A stretch of 13,833 nt of DNA from JBDSGC01 sp046594105 (GTDB lineage Bacteria > Acidobacteriota > Thermoanaerobaculia > Gp7-AA8). The stretch covers positions 1 through 13,833 of the forward strand of contig JBKJQB010000226.1 of NCBI GenBank assembly GCA_046594105.1, given 5' to 3'. Below the pieces are notes generated by a model. The model saw only the letters and a program-made list of their open reading frames with translations, did not search any database and was not told the DNA's origin. Below are positions 13,536-13,833 of the stretch, piece by piece. Numbering within the stretch: the first letter of the stretch is position 1; each line of letters opens with the position of its first letter. The position numbers and the translations under genes were made by a program.

Positions 13536-13833
13536 TCACCACAAATACCGTTCGTCGAATTCGATCTCGTGTTTCAGCAAGAGTTCGCGATACTCGTCCT
13601 GAAACGATCGCTTTCGATGGTGTTCCTCTTGTTTCTGCACGTAGTCGCGGACGGGGGAAACGTCGGAACGGCTGACGGTGAAGGCGCCGTAGCCTTCCTG
13701 CCAGGCAAAGTTCGACAGACCCAACTCTCCATGAGCCCATTTGGAGGAGTCGGCCTTCAACACGCGCATCAGGTTCGCGAGCAGATGCGTGGCCTTCAAT
13801 CCGATCAGCAGGTGCACGTGGTCGTCGGGGCCT
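13536..13833 (-). CDS. REP-associated tyrosine (Y1) transposase, partial
   Basis: The gene enters from the right edge, so its start is outside the window; about 98 residues of the C-terminal part are visible. The HUH metal motif is readable at the edge as DDHVHLLIGL (His codons at 13818-13820 and 13812-13814). After it come KADSSKW, NFAWQEGYGAFTVS, the catalytic Tyr codon at 13641-13643 in DYVQKQEEHH, then FQDEY and a FDERYLW end. This set is characteristic of IS200/IS605-like TnpA proteins of the RAYT group, which are single-copy domesticated transposases that process REP sequences and rarely move themselves. A REP-like palindrome and a terminator follow it. An open frame in another register across 13279-13740 overlaps this gene and the MFS end and is a shadow. 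Confidence 0.88.
   Translation of the reverse strand, partial: GPDDHVHLLIGLKATHLLANLMRVLKADSSKWAHGELGLSNFAWQEGYGAFTVSRSDVSPVRDYVQKQEEHHRKRSFQDEYRELLLKHEIEFDERYLW

Overview
The window is GC-rich bacterial DNA (roughly 60-65% G+C by eye). It holds ten protein genes, one of them cut by the right edge, separated by intergenic spacers loaded with short palindromic repeats. Two lipoproteins carrying sulfatase-like and TPR domains, a two-gene SpmA/SpmB pair, an amidohydrolase lipoprotein and a REP-associated (Y1) transposase point to a diderm environmental bacterium. Acidobacteriota or a similar lineage fits the protein flavour, but this is a low-confidence inference with no rRNA or phylogenetic marker to support it.

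Layout. (1) 1-330 has no gene: a nested GC hairpin cluster at 3-90, one copy of a dispersed CCTTCTCCCC/GGGGAGAAGG palindrome, and a small direct repeat. (2) 331-5907 is a symmetric block: a minus-strand sulfatase-like TPR lipoprotein, a short divergent promoter region, an overlapping spmA-spmB pair, then a second sulfatase-like TPR lipoprotein on the plus strand. Both lipoproteins have Thr where true sulfatases carry the Cys/Ser that becomes formylglycine, so they are probably phospho-transferases or phosphodiesterases of the alkaline-phosphatase superfamily, not sulfatases. (3) 6014-10482 is a minus-strand group: lysA (diaminopimelate decarboxylase) overlapping by 4 bp an N-acyl-D-amino-acid deacylase-like lipoprotein, then an APC-family amino-acid permease. 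An envelope hydrolase, an importer and a cytosolic decarboxylase that acts on a D-centre could form an amino-acid or peptidoglycan-fragment salvage route. (4) 10483-10868 is a gene-free divergent region packed with repeats. (5) 10869-13424 is thyA-dfrA (4-bp overlap, the thymidylate/folate cycle) followed 43 bp later by an MFS exporter. (6) 13425-13833 holds an imperfect REP-like palindrome, an intrinsic terminator and the C-terminal part of a RAYT transposase.

Two cross-cutting signals stand out. Several genes (spmA, the plus-strand sulfatase-like gene, thyA, and less clearly the minus-strand sulfatase-like gene) have a -10-like hexamer ending only 5-6 bp before the start codon and no Shine-Dalgarno, which suggests leaderless transcripts. 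The permease instead has a clear GGGAGG ribosome site. In addition, the same palindromic element sits in every gene-free spacer longer than about 200 bp except one short intergenic gap type (the promoter regions around spmAB). I saw no tRNA, rRNA, CRISPR array or phage module. The most speculative candidate for an uncharacterised system is the paired Thr-type AP-superfamily/TPR lipoproteins flanking SpmAB.
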